In this document: positions 44,827 to 59,670 of the stretch, one piece after another | Position numbering within the stretch: position 1 is the stretch's first letter | How the letters are laid out: each line of letters starts with the position of its first letter | Assembly (NCBI GenBank): GCA_038373865.1 | Contig: JAXGGA010002850.1 | Coordinates: 1 to 64,000, forward strand | Direction of reading: 5' to 3' | Origin: Uloborus plumipes | Lineage: Eukaryota > Arthropoda > Arachnida > Araneae > Uloboridae | Length of the DNA stretch: 64,000 nucleotides | The notes under the pieces: generated by a model | Database searches by the model: none | What the model was told of the DNA's origin: nothing | The model's input: the letters and a program-made list of their open reading frames with translations, nothing else | Program-made: the position numbers and the translations under genes

Positions 44827-46977
44827 TCTTACTACTATTATATATGCGAAAGTTTGTATGGATGTATGGATGGATGTATGGATGTTTGTTCCTCTTTCAC
44901 GCAAAAACTACTGAATGGATTTTAATGAAACTTTTACCATAATGTAGCTTACACATCAGAATAACACATAGGCTATAAATTTTAACGATATTCGAAAAAG
45001 TTCGATCAGTAGCGCTTTTTTCATTCCAATTTAAGCACATTTTTCGCATAAATCCGCGAAGGCTTCCAACAAACTAATTCAGTATTTAGTGTACCATCTC
45101 AACTCCCTGTCGCAAGCTAAAATTGCGAGCATCATTTCTTTTTTCCGTATTTAATGTTCAAATCTTTTCTCAAGTCAAATCATGAAGGTTTTTTTTTCCA
45201 GCTTCATGGGGAATATCCAGGCTTTTACCAGGATTTGTATTTAAAACGTTTTGTAGTCTTAGTTGTGTAAGTAGAATATTTATCCTTAAGCAATGTGTTT
45301 CTTAATGTGCATTGCTGCGTGAAAATATTATTTTTTTAGAATAAATTGTATTCCTTTATTAGTAAATTGTTCACTGTATCAATTATTTTCACAAGTTTCG
45401 TAAATTTGTCGGTCCTGCTTAATCGGGTAACGGATAAAAAATACAATTTTACGGTATTTGTAAAAATTTGTTTGCGCTGACTGGGCGGGTACTTACAATT
45501 GGTCACTTAGAATCCAATCGAACAGGTATCTTGCCGAATTTGTTGCAAGAATATTATAACTAAGATTATGGGTAATTTTTCAACGGACGCCAGTTTTGGC
45601 GCCAAAGACTATGTAATAATACTTTGCTTCTTACACGATATAACTAAAATAAAACGATTGTTGTCTGATATTTGTAAACTGCGCCAAAATCTTAATCATC
45701 GAGATAATATTCCCACAGTTGAAGAAAAGTTCAGGGTTTTTTTTTTTTTTTTGGCCGATTCCGTACGTTGTCATTAATAAACTTTTAAAACTTACGTCAA
45801 AGCGTAAAGTAATCCGCATACGAAATTAATCAAACCCCAAAACTAAAACTACCATTAATTTGTGTTTTTCGCACAAATAATTGTCAAATGCTCCCTACTA
45901 ATTTCGAAATCACTTAGGACAAAAACTTTTAGCGTCATTTCATGGTCAGTAATATTTTCTCAGCATTAAATGACAATTTTTCTTTGACAAAAATTACTGA
46001 CTTTATAATACCTAAGCATATTTTCATAAAGTAGGGAGAGGAGCAAAGTTATCCTAGGTATCCCAAAACAGTTACCGCAAATTTAGCGACATTTTAAATC
46101 GTCAAAGCGGTACGTTTTGAGTTCTTTTAGTTTAGGAAAAAAAAAATCTGGTATGGACCCCACACTACTTCCTTTTACGTGTAAATTTCTTAGTAGTTGC
46201 CTTAAGTGTTAAAAAAAGTGCTTGGAGTGAGCAAGGTAACAATTCAAATATTTACTCCCCTAATCTGCCACGAAACAATGCAAAAAATATTTTGCAATGG
46301 TTAATTTTCTAAATATTGCTGATTTTAATATCATTCAGTGAATTTTTCGCAAAATATCGCCAATAGCGCCAAGTTGAACCCAAATTCGAAAAATATTTTT
46401 TTCGCCAAATTTGTCGCCAACTTGGCGATATGTCGCCAAGTTGGCGTCAAACGGCGACCAAAAGCTTGGCGACATATCGCCAAGTGGTCGCGCCAATTCA
46501 TATCACTTGAGTCTGCATTGAAATTAACACTGATTTACCCAAAAAAGGGGTAAAACACCCCCTTGGGAACATTCAAATGCAACCACAAGGGGAGGTGCAC
46601 AACTAGACCATCCTCAGAGCCTACATACCAAGCTAGAAGCTTCTACGGCATATAGTTTTTGAGTTATGCGACCCACATACGCACACACGTACATACAGAC
46701 GTCACGAGAAAACTCGTCGTAATTAACTCGGGGGTGGTTGAAAAAAATTTTTCGGCTGCTTATATGTTGCTAGGTACATATACACGTGCTGACAGGTCAA
46801 AAAAACTAAGGAATTTTCATTCGGGGGTGAGCAAAATCAAAATTTAGACTCAAATTTGAGTGATTTTTTTTTCGCGATCACAATACTTCCTTTACTACGT
46901 AAAAGGAAGTAAAAAGGCGATTATAAATTTTTCTCAATATTTTTACTGGCCCAGGCAACGCCGGGTATTTTTGCTAG
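44827..46977 (+). mobile_element. Non-autonomous Helitron, plus strand, 2.15 kb
   Basis: 5' end TCTTACTACTATTATATATG after a host A, continuing GCGAAAGTTTGTATGGATG and the TCTTTCACGCAAAAACTACT segment, a 5' end I know from arthropod Helitrons. 3' end hairpin CCCAGGCAACGCCGGG, TATTTTTG, then CTAG before a host T at 46978. No Rep/helicase frame. Contains one copy of the 770-bp repeat near its 3' end. Confidence 0.8.
46147..46915 (+). repeat. 770-bp hairpin-rich repeat, copy C
   Basis: Full-length copy inside the plus-strand Helitron, 769 bases, with the same ends as copies A and B. Shared 62-codon frame at 46659-46847. Confidence 0.85.
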
Positions 46978-49900
46978 TAATAAATATGACAGGTGTTCCA
47001 GTGTGATCGGCTTTAAATCAGATATTTATACATATTTCTGCTGGAAAATGATTATAAACAAACGAAATTTAATTCAGATATAATAAACCATTAAAAGAAA
47101 CTTTTCTTCCTACCGCATTGAAAGACTCCGGGAATAATTTTTCAAACGAATTATTTTTTTTAAGTAGACTTTTTAAGATATATGAGTGTATGATATTGTT
47201 TCCATGCTCTTAGTTAGAAGACGACATGGGACGAAATATTAAAATATTTGTTGATAAACTGCTGATAATTCTCAGAAGGCATTTCAAAATTTTGCTTTTT
47301 TACTATTATTGTCTTCATTTGCTTCTTTTGAAACAAGTTTATTGTTTAAAAAAAAAGTGTTTGTTAAGAAGTAAAAGATAATTTTACAACGTAAAAAGTG
47401 CACAACTTTATAGAAAACTGCTAAGGTATGTTTCGAACCGATAAGTAGCTCTTTTTTTGAATTTAAAAATTGAGATTTTTGCGATACATTGCAAATAAGA
47501 AAGACTTAAATTAAGACAAAGAAACATTGCTATGTCATGAATAACAAGCAAATCAGAGAAAAATCATAGCAATCCTCTGCATATTTTAAATTAATATTCC
47601 GTTTGATACAGCTCTACAATGTTCATTCTTAAACAAAGCAAAAAAAAAAATAAATCGCTAATTACTGGAAGCAGACTAAAATGAATTTGCAAGTCATTTT
47701 ATGTAAGTATGTATGTGGATATATTCTCAGATCAGGAAAAGAAAAAAAATGCAGCCACATTAAAAGCATGTATATTTAAAAAACAAAATGTTTTTAAATA
47801 ACAGGAAAGTTTTTTTATTTTGAACTTTAAATGTATCACTTTACTAAGGAAAGATTATTTACAAAGCTAATTAGATTCACTATAAATTAAAATTACGCCG
47901 ATGCTTAGAATATCAGAGAAAGTATACAACAAATCAAAATATCTCCATCTTCATCATGAAATTAATACTAACTCCATCAAACGCACCACCAAGCATCTGA
48001 AAAACACTTTCATCAAGATAAATAACAATCAATAATTCCAGAAGAGAGGGAAGAACTCCCGATGAAACACCGAACATATATCAAAGTGTATTACACTTTG
48101 GAACACGATCCTCGCCAAGAAAACGAAGCTGCAGAAATGACTCCATTTATTAATAGGTACTTCAAAAATAATTATGATTGATCACGGGAAGGTGCAAGTA
48201 AGGAGAATTTCTCATACATTTCTTTTGATGACAGTAAAACTGTTATCTTAATGACAAAATGTGTCTGCGCATTTCGTTTGCTACTAGAGTTTTCAAAAAG
48301 TGTAAATTACGCCATCTGGAAGTCGTGGTGCTTAGGTTAGGAGGAAGTTTTTGACTGTCGTATGATTTATTGACGTTGTACTTTAACTTGACATATAGTA
48401 TAAAAATACTTTAACTGATGCGGTCTAGTTTTCAATAATTTATTAAAGCTTCAGAATAAAAATATAATCTACTGATTGCATGTTTACTTAAATTTTAAAC
48501 TGATTTGTATTTACTGCATACCAAAGTTCAGTTTAAAAAATTTAATTAGTGTTTTAGTTGATAATTTTATTTCGTTAAGTTGTTTATGTAGTTGTAAAGA
48601 TATGGCAAGTTTCAAAATGCTTTTAAGCTTGAAAATAATTCTGAGAAATAAATTAAGTTCAATATTTTATAATTAGCATTTTAACATGTAACCCACACAC
48701 AATGAAAAAATATAAAGTGTCCGAATAAAAAAAATCAAGAAAGCAATAAATTTAAAGAGCGATTAGCGGAACCAGTCAAAAACAACCAGGTTTTTTAAGC
48801 AACACAAAATTCTTCATCCTCAAACAAGCAATTTCCTCGAACTGTACGAAGGGAATTTTTAATTTAATACTTGAATCCTTTAATTGCCCTTATTTCGCGG
48901 AAAGTATCTTTAAGAAATAAGATCTGAATTTCAGAAAAAGTACAAATAATACAAAATATGCATTTTAAAAGTTTTTTTAAATGTTTTACAGAGCACAAGC
49001 AGCCAAATTAATACACATTCACTCTCTTTTCTCATATTTTACTTGATGATTTCTAAGAATTAACATCAATATATTTCTGGAATTTTTATAAAAATATGTT
49101 TTTCATCTTTATTTATTTATTTATTTTTAAAAATAAACGTGTGAAAAAATATATCTCATCCCAAATAAACATTTTCCACAGCGCTTAATTCATATTATTA
49201 ATACCATTCTTTTAATTTCGCGAATGCGAGTTAAATTCTTTTAATTAATTCGTGAACAGTACGGATTCTGAGAATTGAAAAGTACCGATTTATAATTCAG
49301 GGCATGAAAACATACCTTTAAAACCAGAACTTTCACGGCGCCATTTGACTGCATTTATTAACGTACCTATCAAGGGATTGAACAGTTTAAATGCGTGTTT
49401 CACATGCAAACATGCGTGAGAAAAAGTATATCACGGAGATCGTTTAATACAAGGAGTAATAGAAAAAATCTTGTATACAGTAATTACCTATATCGCTGTT
49501 TAATCTTCCTAAGAGACTGAATATTTTAACAAGTTTAGGGAATGCACATCGATGTTCATTTCTTTCATTATTACTTACGTTTCGATAAGCCATAATATAC
49601 TGGAGCTATTCAACTGCAGGTAACATTGAATGGGCGTTGTTTTACCTCCTAGAGGATTAAACAAGTTTTTTTTTTTTTTGCTTTCCACTTAATTTAAAGT
49701 GGAAAGCAAAGTGAGCTTGTTTAACTCAATGAACTTGATAACTAAATTTATCATGTATAAATCATGTTACTTGAGGTTAATTTATGTAATAAATCACAGA
49801 TCTCGTTGAAATATCATGCAGAGGATGCGTCATATGAAGTTAATTGCTTTAAACGTATTTACTATTGCAACTCAGTCAAAGAAATGACTGTCAAAGATGG

Positions 49901-50437
49901 ATGTTTTTTAGACAATTTCATCATTTTTTCGTACGATTTAATGTTGCACAAAATGCGAAGTATATGCTTAGGAATATTTAAAATACACACAATTATTGCT
50001 AAACTACTTCTACGAAAATAGTGAACCTTTCCTCTTACCAAATGATCACTAGATGATGGATTTCAAAATAGAGTTTTAATTAATATCTGCAAAATATTCG
50101 AGCGTTTTGTCCGCAAATTTTTCAGGAATTTCGCTAAATCCCACATTATTCTAATCACAATATTTTTTTCAGTGAAGAATCATTGCTACCCTGAATCATA
50201 TTTAACATCTTCAAGCATGAAAAGAATAGAGACCACATATTTAAATCGTTCCATTTGGAACCAAGGGGTATAATTTGTCCGACATTATGCTAAATAGTTC
50301 CAACCACCGTCTATTTTTTTAATGCTAAAGACAAAGCGTTGTATTATTTGGACTTCGCAAATATTTCTAAAACGCTGTTTTTATTTATTTATTTATTTAT
50401 TTTTTCTGAATTTAATTTTGACTTCACATCAAAAAAA
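46978..50437. other. No gene; one strong hairpin
   Basis: AT-rich, about 3.5 kb without recognisable coding. At 49680-49707, GCTTTCCACTT is followed by AAGTGGAAAGC six bases later (11-bp stem), within an outer pair TTAAACAAG/CTTGTTTAA. Confidence 0.5.
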
Positions 50438-51211
50438 TCTGGTATGGACCCCACACTACTTCCTTTTACGTGTAAATTTCTTAGTAGTTGCCTTAAGTGT
50501 TAAAAAAAGTGCTTGGAGTGAGCAAGGTAACAATTCAAATATTTACTCCCCTAATCTGCCACGAAACAATGCAAAAAATATTTTGCAATGGTTAATTTTC
50601 TAAATATTGCTGATTTTAATATCATTCAGTGAATTTTTCGCAAAATATCGCCAATAGCGCCAAGTTGAACCCAAATTCAAAAAATATTTTTTTCGCCAAA
50701 TTTGTCGCCAACTTGGCGATATGTCGCCAAGTTGGCGTCAAACACTTGGCGACCAAAAGCTTGGCGACATATAGCCAAGTGATCGCGCCAATTCATATCA
50801 CTTGAGTCTGCATTGAAATTAACACTGATTTACCCCAAAAAAGGGGTAAAACACCCCCTTGGGAACATTCAAATGCAACCACAAGGGGAGGTGCACAACT
50901 AGACCATCCTCAGAGCCTACATACCAAGCTAGAAGCTTCTACGGCATATAGTTTTTGAGTTATGCGACCCACATACGCACACACGTACATACAGACGTCA
51001 CGAGAAAACTCGTCGTAATTAACTTGGGGGTGGTTGAAAAAAAAATTTCGGCTGCTTATATGTTGGTAGGTACATATGCACGTGCTGACAGGTCAAAAAA
51101 ACTAAGGAATTTTCATTCGGGGGTGAGCAAAATCAAAATTTAGACTCAAATTTGAGTGATTTTTTTTTCGCGATCACAATACTTCCTTTACTACGTAAAA
51201 GGAAGTAAAAA
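50438..51211 (+). repeat. 770-bp hairpin-rich repeat, copy D (free-standing)
   Basis: 774 bases, from TCTGGTATGGACC to the terminal hairpin and GGAAGTAAAAA. Not inside a Helitron, so the unit moves on its own. Internal block of alternating TCGCCAACTTGGCGA-type palindromes and a 62-codon frame at 50955-51143. Confidence 0.9.
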
Positions 51212-51593
51212 TGCCAAAGCAGCCCCGTTTGTAGGGAGTCACAAGTGAAGAAATATGACGATATCTGAAAACAAAGTACGTCTAACTCGAGCGTAATGGG
51301 AAAAACAGTACTTAATGTTAATAATATTTGAGTTGTCTGATATTCTGCAAACTAATTAGACATATGCCAGTCTGTCCGGGTGTCGGATGCCTCTACTCTT
51401 CAAGAACCACTGGTAGTTAAGAGACTTGTGTTGCCGAAAAATTCGAAATTTTACGATGGGCTCATTTTTTCCAGTCTCATCTTGGTATGATACAAATTAG
51501 CAGAAATATTATTAAAAACTGAAATTAACATTATTTCTCAAACCCACGAGCTTAAAGCTGTTGAGACACATCGCGATGCCACATCTGTCTAAA
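51212..51593. other. No recognisable feature
   Basis: Unique-looking spacer. Confidence 0.5.
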
Positions 51594-51925
51594 GCAATAT
51601 TCACGTTACGACCGTTCCCGCCGTTCGAACCGAATTTTTCGCTGTGAAACTGGTTTTAGGAATCCGATGTCATTGCAGCAAGACGAATCATCGGTTTCCG
51701 TCACCGTTTCAGAACGCTGGATGTCGTCGGCTCAGACAGCCGTCCGGGTTTTTGGCAGCGATTTCATTGGCTCTAGCCAGGTGCGCGCTCTTTATCCCTT
51801 GTGGGTGAATACCGTCACGTGAATTTTGGACTGAGCTACTGCGAATGCTCGAAATTTTTTACCTCCGTCCGTCACGTCCGAAAAACCACTTCGTTCAGAT
51901 GAAACGGTCGTAATGTGAATAGCCC
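51594..51925. mobile_element. MITE, about 330 bp
   Basis: Left end GCAATATTCACGTTACGACC, right end on the other strand GGGCTATTCACATTACGACC, both followed by GTT. GC-richer than its flanks. The right end abuts TTAA (51926-51929), which may be its target; the left flank reads CTAAA and is less clear. Confidence 0.7.
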
Positions 51926-51929
51926 TTAA

Positions 51930-52449
51930 CCCATTTATGCCCATGTTTTTTTTAAACATTTTTTTTCAATTTTTATCTGCTTAAAGCTCTTACTTGGAAT
52001 TTTTTACATACATTTTAAGCGTAAAATAGATCGCCGTTGCCATATTTATTAAGTTATTTAACGTCCTGTTTATGGGACTTTGGGCAGATATATAAGCAAA
52101 ATACGACCTTACTTGACTTTATTTTTGCAAAGGAACATTACAGAAGGCATATGTGATCAATTTTAAGCAAATCATTTAAAAATAGTTTAGTTTTATGAAA
52201 AATAAGCTCGTAAAAAAAAACTTACTTTCTTTGACTACCCATGCTGGATTCGTTGCTTGACTGATTTGTCTGAAAATAGATGTCAATAAATAAACTCTGA
52301 TGTCCAACTAGTGGTTCTATCTGGTTTTCTCAAGAAGAAGGACTATTTAACTTATGAAAAACAGCTTTAGTAAAATGATATACCCATTACAGGTTTTTTA
52401 TGCAGTAAATTACAAGCGTCTTGTTTTTAGGACATTGGACATAATTGGG
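51930..52449. mobile_element. piggyBac-type MITE, 520 bp
   Basis: TTAA at 51926-51929 and 52450-52453 flank CCCATTTATGCCCATG and GGACATAATTGGG (imperfect inverted ends). Similar in style to 20304-20810 but clearly diverged. Confidence 0.75.
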
Positions 52450-52453
52450 TTAA

Positions 52454-55400
52454 ACGGCGAGGAGCGAATACAGCCCCGAAGTACACCACCAGAGGTCAGT
52501 TGGTGAGCAAGCCGCTGAAGGAGGTGGAAGAGGGCGATCAGTGAATCAAGCAGGGGCAGCACCCCTGAGTTAAAAAAAAAAGCGCGATTCATGTTATGTT
52601 GTATCATCGACAAAAGGATTATTGAAAAAATAAAAAAGAAAGTAGGATGTCTGAATTTTTTCGGAGCAAAATTTTTTCTTCATAAATTTTTAAACCGGTC
52701 CAATTATTTTCATTTCTAAAGGAAAAACTAAGGTCATTTTTGATGAATTTAAACAGAAACCATGAATTATGTGTACTATATCTCCATTGGGATAATTACT
52801 TTCTGTTAAACGTGAAATTTCTACGTGTGCAATGCGCATTGCGCAACTATTATAGCAATCACTAATACCCCACCCCTTACTTTTACTTAGCAAATTTTAT
52901 TAGCACACCAACTTCAGAAATTTGCACCGAAAGTATTACAATAGTTTCATGATTTAATTTCCTCTCAAAGCTTATAATATTTGAAAGGGCGGCAATGTAT
53001 TAAATATTGGAAAACGGGTGTATCTTGTAGCACAACGAGTTTCAAACAAATCGAATATAAAAAGTGTAGCGAGGGTAGAAATAATTACTCAGAATAAATT
53101 AAACTCCATCTGAGCTTTTTTCCCCCTCGAGGAGATTTTCGTCATTTACAGAAAAATATAAAGTTTGCGTTTAGTATATATCTCCACTTTCAGTCATGAT
53201 TTGAAGTTATTAAAGTTTTATTTGAGCTGAAATTAAAACACTAGCATCTCAAGAAAACTTTATAAAACTATGAACATGAGACAAAAATACTTCTGATCAG
53301 ACTAAATCAAGGCAAACCTTCACACTGTACCACACAACTGTTTTTTCTACTCAGTGGGAAAAATGCTATACGAATAAAACAATCTAATCAAATGAAAAGT
53401 TAATGTAAAATAATATTTAAACGTAAACTTGCACCCAAACAGCAAATAATACAAGTTTCACTTCCAACTCTTTAAAGAGATATATCATATTATCATCACG
53501 AAAACATCTTTTCCGATTTTCATCTGCGATATTAATGAATTTCCTAATCAAAAAACGCAAGTCCGAAGCTGCTTAGATTTATTGCCTTGAACCAAACAAA
53601 ACAATACTAACTACTACGAAAGAAAACATGCATCATCACCGGCCCATGTGTTTTCGTTTGGATACCACGCCCCTTGCTTGTTTTAACTAAAGAAATACTA
53701 GTCCTCGTTTTTAGCTTATTCATCATTATTGGTCCCAGAAGAATCACTAGGGGTTATAACTCACAAATGACTCATTTTGTTCTGATTGATTTTTAACAAC
53801 TGCAGCCAGTTGAGGTTGTTGATGCGAGCTGCAATTAATCTTCTCACGTTTTCTATTTTTGCCGGTTTCTCCGTAATTCTTTGAAGAAAAGTTGTTGCTG
53901 ATTAACAAGTCTTCTGAGAAAATTGTATTTAAAGGTTAATCTGCTACATAATTTTTGTCTTCATTATTTGCGAACAAGATAATTTAAAACAAAATGATAA
54001 AAGGTCAGGGAGAAGGGGAAATTTTTCTTTGTAGCCCTAGAGATAATAGTCAGAAGAATATTTATTAGTACTATAAATTACTTAGTAACACTTATTGCTA
54101 TAAATAACACTTTGTAGCACGATTTCGTCTGAGTATTTAATGTAAATTTATATTTGTTTATTATAAAACGCACATTTCATCTATCTTTTAGTCAAAAATT
54201 AGTAATTTTTAAAAATGAGTTCAAGTCAGTTTTTCCTTACAGAAATGAACTAAACTGCGTAAACTCTCGGAGTTTTTCCCAGACTTTTACTGAATATCCT
54301 CTGATTGATTACTATGTAATATTTTTTTTCAGAGTTCAAGCATGACTATAAATCTTTTTCAATTGTTCTTATGCTCAGTAAAAACGGAGTCAGTTTTTTG
54401 GTAATGTTTTCAAAATATAGAGCTGCATACTGTAAAGTTATGAACTCGTATTGCATGGTATACTTAAATATGTTGTGTAACCACTTTAATTAAATGAAAC
54501 AATATTTTCCAAGTATTTTCCTGGTTACTTATGAAAATCTGAACAACCTACGGCACCGATTTGTTCGGATTTTTGACGATCACAAGTTGGGAGTTTTCTT
54601 CAATCGAAAGTATTACTTATAGTCAGTTACTTATAGTTACTAGTATAAGCAAGAAAAGAAATAATACGGGGCCAGAAGATAGTTTCACTTTCTCAACAAC
54701 TCATTTTTAGTTTAGTTTTTTTTTCTGATGCCTAGAAAAGCTATTTCTTGTATGACGTCACAAATGAAAAAACTTTGGTGTAAATCCAGACTGACGCAAC
54801 AGCCTTTTCGAGTCTAGCCCTCGAGACCCAGCTACGCAGCAATGAAAAATTCGACCCAAAATCTCAGATCGCTTATGAATTGGCATTGATTGGAGTATTT
54901 GGCCCACGTGTGACGTCAGAAGCAAAAATCAAAGAGCGACTGAGTGTCTTGTAAGATTATTTTTTAAGAAAGAAAATATGCAAAATTAAGGAAAAAAAAG
55001 TAATTCAACCCTTGTTTTCTTTCGTGATGTTTCAAAAAATGTATCTTTAAAAAATGGGAAACACCCAAGTTAAAGAAAAAGTTTAACGCTTTGGTAATAT
55101 AGTTAAAATTTGAGCTCAAAAACGTCACATTTGTGCAAATGAAATGGGCATGTAATAAATGAGCAGTTAAAGGCTAATAATCCTACCCGTCGACAAATAC
55201 GAAATACCTAAATCTCACGTCAAACAAACAAGAAAAGAGTGTCATGTTTAGGCGATAAGATAAGGAACAAATCTGAAGAACATAAAGAGATTTTTTTTCC
55301 CATCTAAACCCGTAAATAGCATTGTTGCTTCAGTGCTCTCGGAAATTAGATAGCACTGAATGGAAGATTGAAAACAAGAAAAGAAACAAAATCAAGCTGC

Positions 55401-55792
55401 AATAAGTGAATGGATATCCTAATATGATGCCATAAAGTACTGTGGATGATTAGATTGTTACGAAAACGTTATATCAGAAAGAATAATACTGTGTAGATGA
55501 AACGTGTTTTTAAAATGAAATAATTATAATCAAATGAATAAGTATTTTGTACCGTGTTAAATCGTCTATTTTCTTTTGTATCTTTGTCATTTGATAGAGA
55601 ATAAAACCCCTGCGCAAAATAAAAGGTCTAGTTATTGTCTTCATAAACATTAAATATTTATGTAGCGACAACGATTGATGAATAAAAAAAAAAATATCAA
55701 GATGAAAAAAGCAGAAAGAAAAATGCCTTTTCTGCTAATGGGGTAAGGTTAATTTCTGAGCAGTAAATTTTGGAATCGGTGATTTATGTATG
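52454..55792. other. No recognisable feature
   Basis: AT-rich, about 3.3 kb. Open frames are short and unfamiliar. No repeat boundaries identified by eye. Confidence 0.45.
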
Positions 55793-57181
<1,389 letters not shown>

Positions 57182-57706
57182 TATATATATATATATATAT
57201 ATACTGCCGTGGGCAGGTAAACGGCAGTATCTGCAAAAATAAGTTTTCGAGATATTTGAAGAAACGCGTTTTTGATTTCCCACAAACATCTATGAAACTT
57301 TGAACTTCGAACATAGGCGATACTATATGTTTATACCAATATATTTTTTGGGTAATCGATTGAATTTTGATTTTGCAAGCGCAGAGAGAGGTAAAGCAGA
57401 TACTGCCGTTTACCTGCCCTTTTCACTCTAAATGTCATGCGGAATTGACTGGCAGTCGGCAGTAACTGCACAGTGTGCTACTAAATGTCCAGTATTTACA
57501 TATTCGACTACATGCGGAGTAGATATGTTATTACGAAATATATTATTGCATTGTGAATGATATGTTTCATTTAAAAATATACATAAATACCGCGTATCCA
57601 CTTGATATAGATTTAATATAAACGAACGCGAAATATAAATAAAAAATATAATGAAACTGTATTGTATTATGCAAAATATGAAGCAAAATTTGATTCTTCA
57701 GCCATT

Positions 57707-58502
57707 TTTACTTCTTTTTACTTAGTAAAGGAAGTATTGTGATCACTAAGAAAATTTCCCTCAAAATTTGGTCTAAATTTTGATTTTGCTCACTCCCGAA
57801 TGAATGTTGAGTAGTTTTTTCGACCTATCAGTACGTGCATATGTACCTACTAACATATAAACAGCCGAAATATGCTTTTCGACCATGCCCAGTTAATTAC
57901 GACGAGTTTTCTCGTGACGTCTGTATGTACGTATGTATGGACGTATGTATGTTTGTATGTATGTGCGCATGTATGTATGCCTGTCGCATAACTCAAAAAC
58001 TTTTTGCCGTAGAAGCTTCTAGTTTGGTATGTAGGCTCTGAGGGCGGTCTAGTTGTGCACCTCTCCTTGTGGTTGCATTCGAATGTTCCCAAGGGGGTCT
58101 TTTACCCCTTTGTGGGGTAAATCAATGTTAATTTCAATGCAGATTGAGTGATATGATTTAATGCAACTACTTGGCGATATATTGCCAAACTTTTGGTCGC
58201 CAAGTGTTTGCCGCCAAGTTGGCGACAAATTTGGCGAAAAAATGATTTTTTTTTTTTTTAATTTGGATTCAATTTGGCGTTATTGGGTACATTTTGCGAA
58301 AAATTCACTGAATCATATTAAAATCGGCGATATTTAGAAAATAAATCATTGTAAAACATTATTTTGCATTGATTCGTGACAAACTGGGGGGTGTAAATAT
58401 TTGAGTTGTTATCTTGCTCACTCTAATGCACTATTTTAACACTTGAGGCATTTATTATATTATTTAAACGTAAAAGGAATTAGTGTGGCGTTCACACCAG
58501 AT
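57707..58502 (-). repeat. 770-bp hairpin-rich repeat, copy E (diverged)
   Basis: Inverse orientation. The start (plus) TTTTTACTTAGTAAAGGAAG matches the terminal hairpin, and the end carries GTAAAAGGAATTAGTGTGG. More diverged than A-D, with an expanded GTATGTATG tract near 57920-57970 in place of the ACATACGCACATACG segment. Confidence 0.8.
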
Positions 58503-58834
58503 GTTTTAAAATAACTACAAATCAGCTAATGCTTTGTACTTGGCACCAAAACAAGAAATCACTTTGAGAAAAAGAGCGCTTGAAATGCTTGTTGTGCTGG
58601 CGATTTTTTTTTTCATAGTACTATTAAAAATGCAACAGCTAGAGATTAAACTGCAGAAACTATCGTCTGTTAGTATGAAAGCAACTGTAATTAAAAGAAA
58701 ACAAAACAATGTAAATAAAATCATTTCATTGTTGCATTTTTGTTTGTTCGTCTGCCAAGTTTGGCTTGTGTATCTTTAAAATCGCGAAAAATATTGTCTG
58801 CTAGTGGAGAGAAACTTTATTTGAAAGAAAAAAA

Positions 58835-59280
58835 TCTGGTATGGGCCCCACACTACTTCCTTTTATGTGTAAATTTTTTAGTAGATGCCTTAAGTGTTAA
58901 AATAGTGCTTGGAATGAGCAAGAAACAATTCAAACATTTACGCCCCTAATGTGCCACGAAACAATGCAAAAAATGATTTACAATGATTCATTTTCTAAAT
59001 ATCGCCGATTTTAGCATCATTCAGTGGATTTTTCGCAAAATACCGCCAATAGCGCTAAATTGAACCCAAACTCATAAAATAATTTTTTTCGCCAAATTTG
59101 TGGCCAATTTGGCGATAGATCACCAAGTTGGCGACAAGCACTTGGCGACCAAAAGCTTGGCGATATATCGCCAAGTGGTAGCGCCAATTTATATATCTTA
59201 AGTCTGCATTGCTATTAACACTGATTCACCCCATAAAGGAATAAAACACCCCCTTGGGATCATTCAAGTGCAACCAATGA
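58835..59280 (+). repeat. 770-bp hairpin-rich repeat, copy F (truncated)
   Basis: Starts TCTGGTATGGGCCCCACACT and follows the family through the CTTGGCGA palindromes to TTGGGATCATTCAAGTGCAA, then stops. The 3' third and terminal hairpin are missing. Confidence 0.8.
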
Positions 59281-59602
59281 CCTCCCGTGACTTCCTATTA
59301 GGGCACCCCTACTTTCGCTCAGTTTAGGTACAAAGGAAAACGGTTTTTGCGGCTTGATGCAATTTTTGCACAGCGATTCATATTATGTTCATCCTGCAGA
59401 CATGCAGATACTGCCGTTTACCTGCCCACAGCAACGAAAAATGCAGTTACTGCTAATTACCATTGGTTAAAAAACAGTTTTTTTTCATCGGAAACCAAAA
59501 AAAGATGCTTGTACCATAAAACTAATGTAACATACATTTCAAAAATGTAAAAAAATGAAAATCGAAAAATTTGCAGTTACTGCCCTTTACCTGCCCACGG
59601 CA

Positions 59603-59603
<1 letters not shown>

Positions 59604-59659
<56 letters not shown>

Positions 59660-59670
59660 TATATATACAC
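59604..59670. repeat. (TA)n microsatellite
   Basis: TA run right of the TIR element, ending in ACACACACACAG. Confidence 0.9.

Larger units (their letters stand above)
57202..59605. mobile_element. 2.4-kb TIR element in a (TA)n tract
   Basis: Left end TACTGCCGTGGGCAGGTAAA, right end on the other strand TACTGCCGTGGGCAGGTAAA, both continuing with (C/G)GGCAGTA and CTGCAAA. TA repeats flank both sides. The interior holds two opposed copies of the 770-bp repeat (57707-58502 minus, 58835-59280 plus). An inverted copy of the end motif at 57397-57419 defines a possible self-contained 209-bp MITE (57211-57419), and a further copy lies at 59402-59428. No transposase. Confidence 0.75.
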
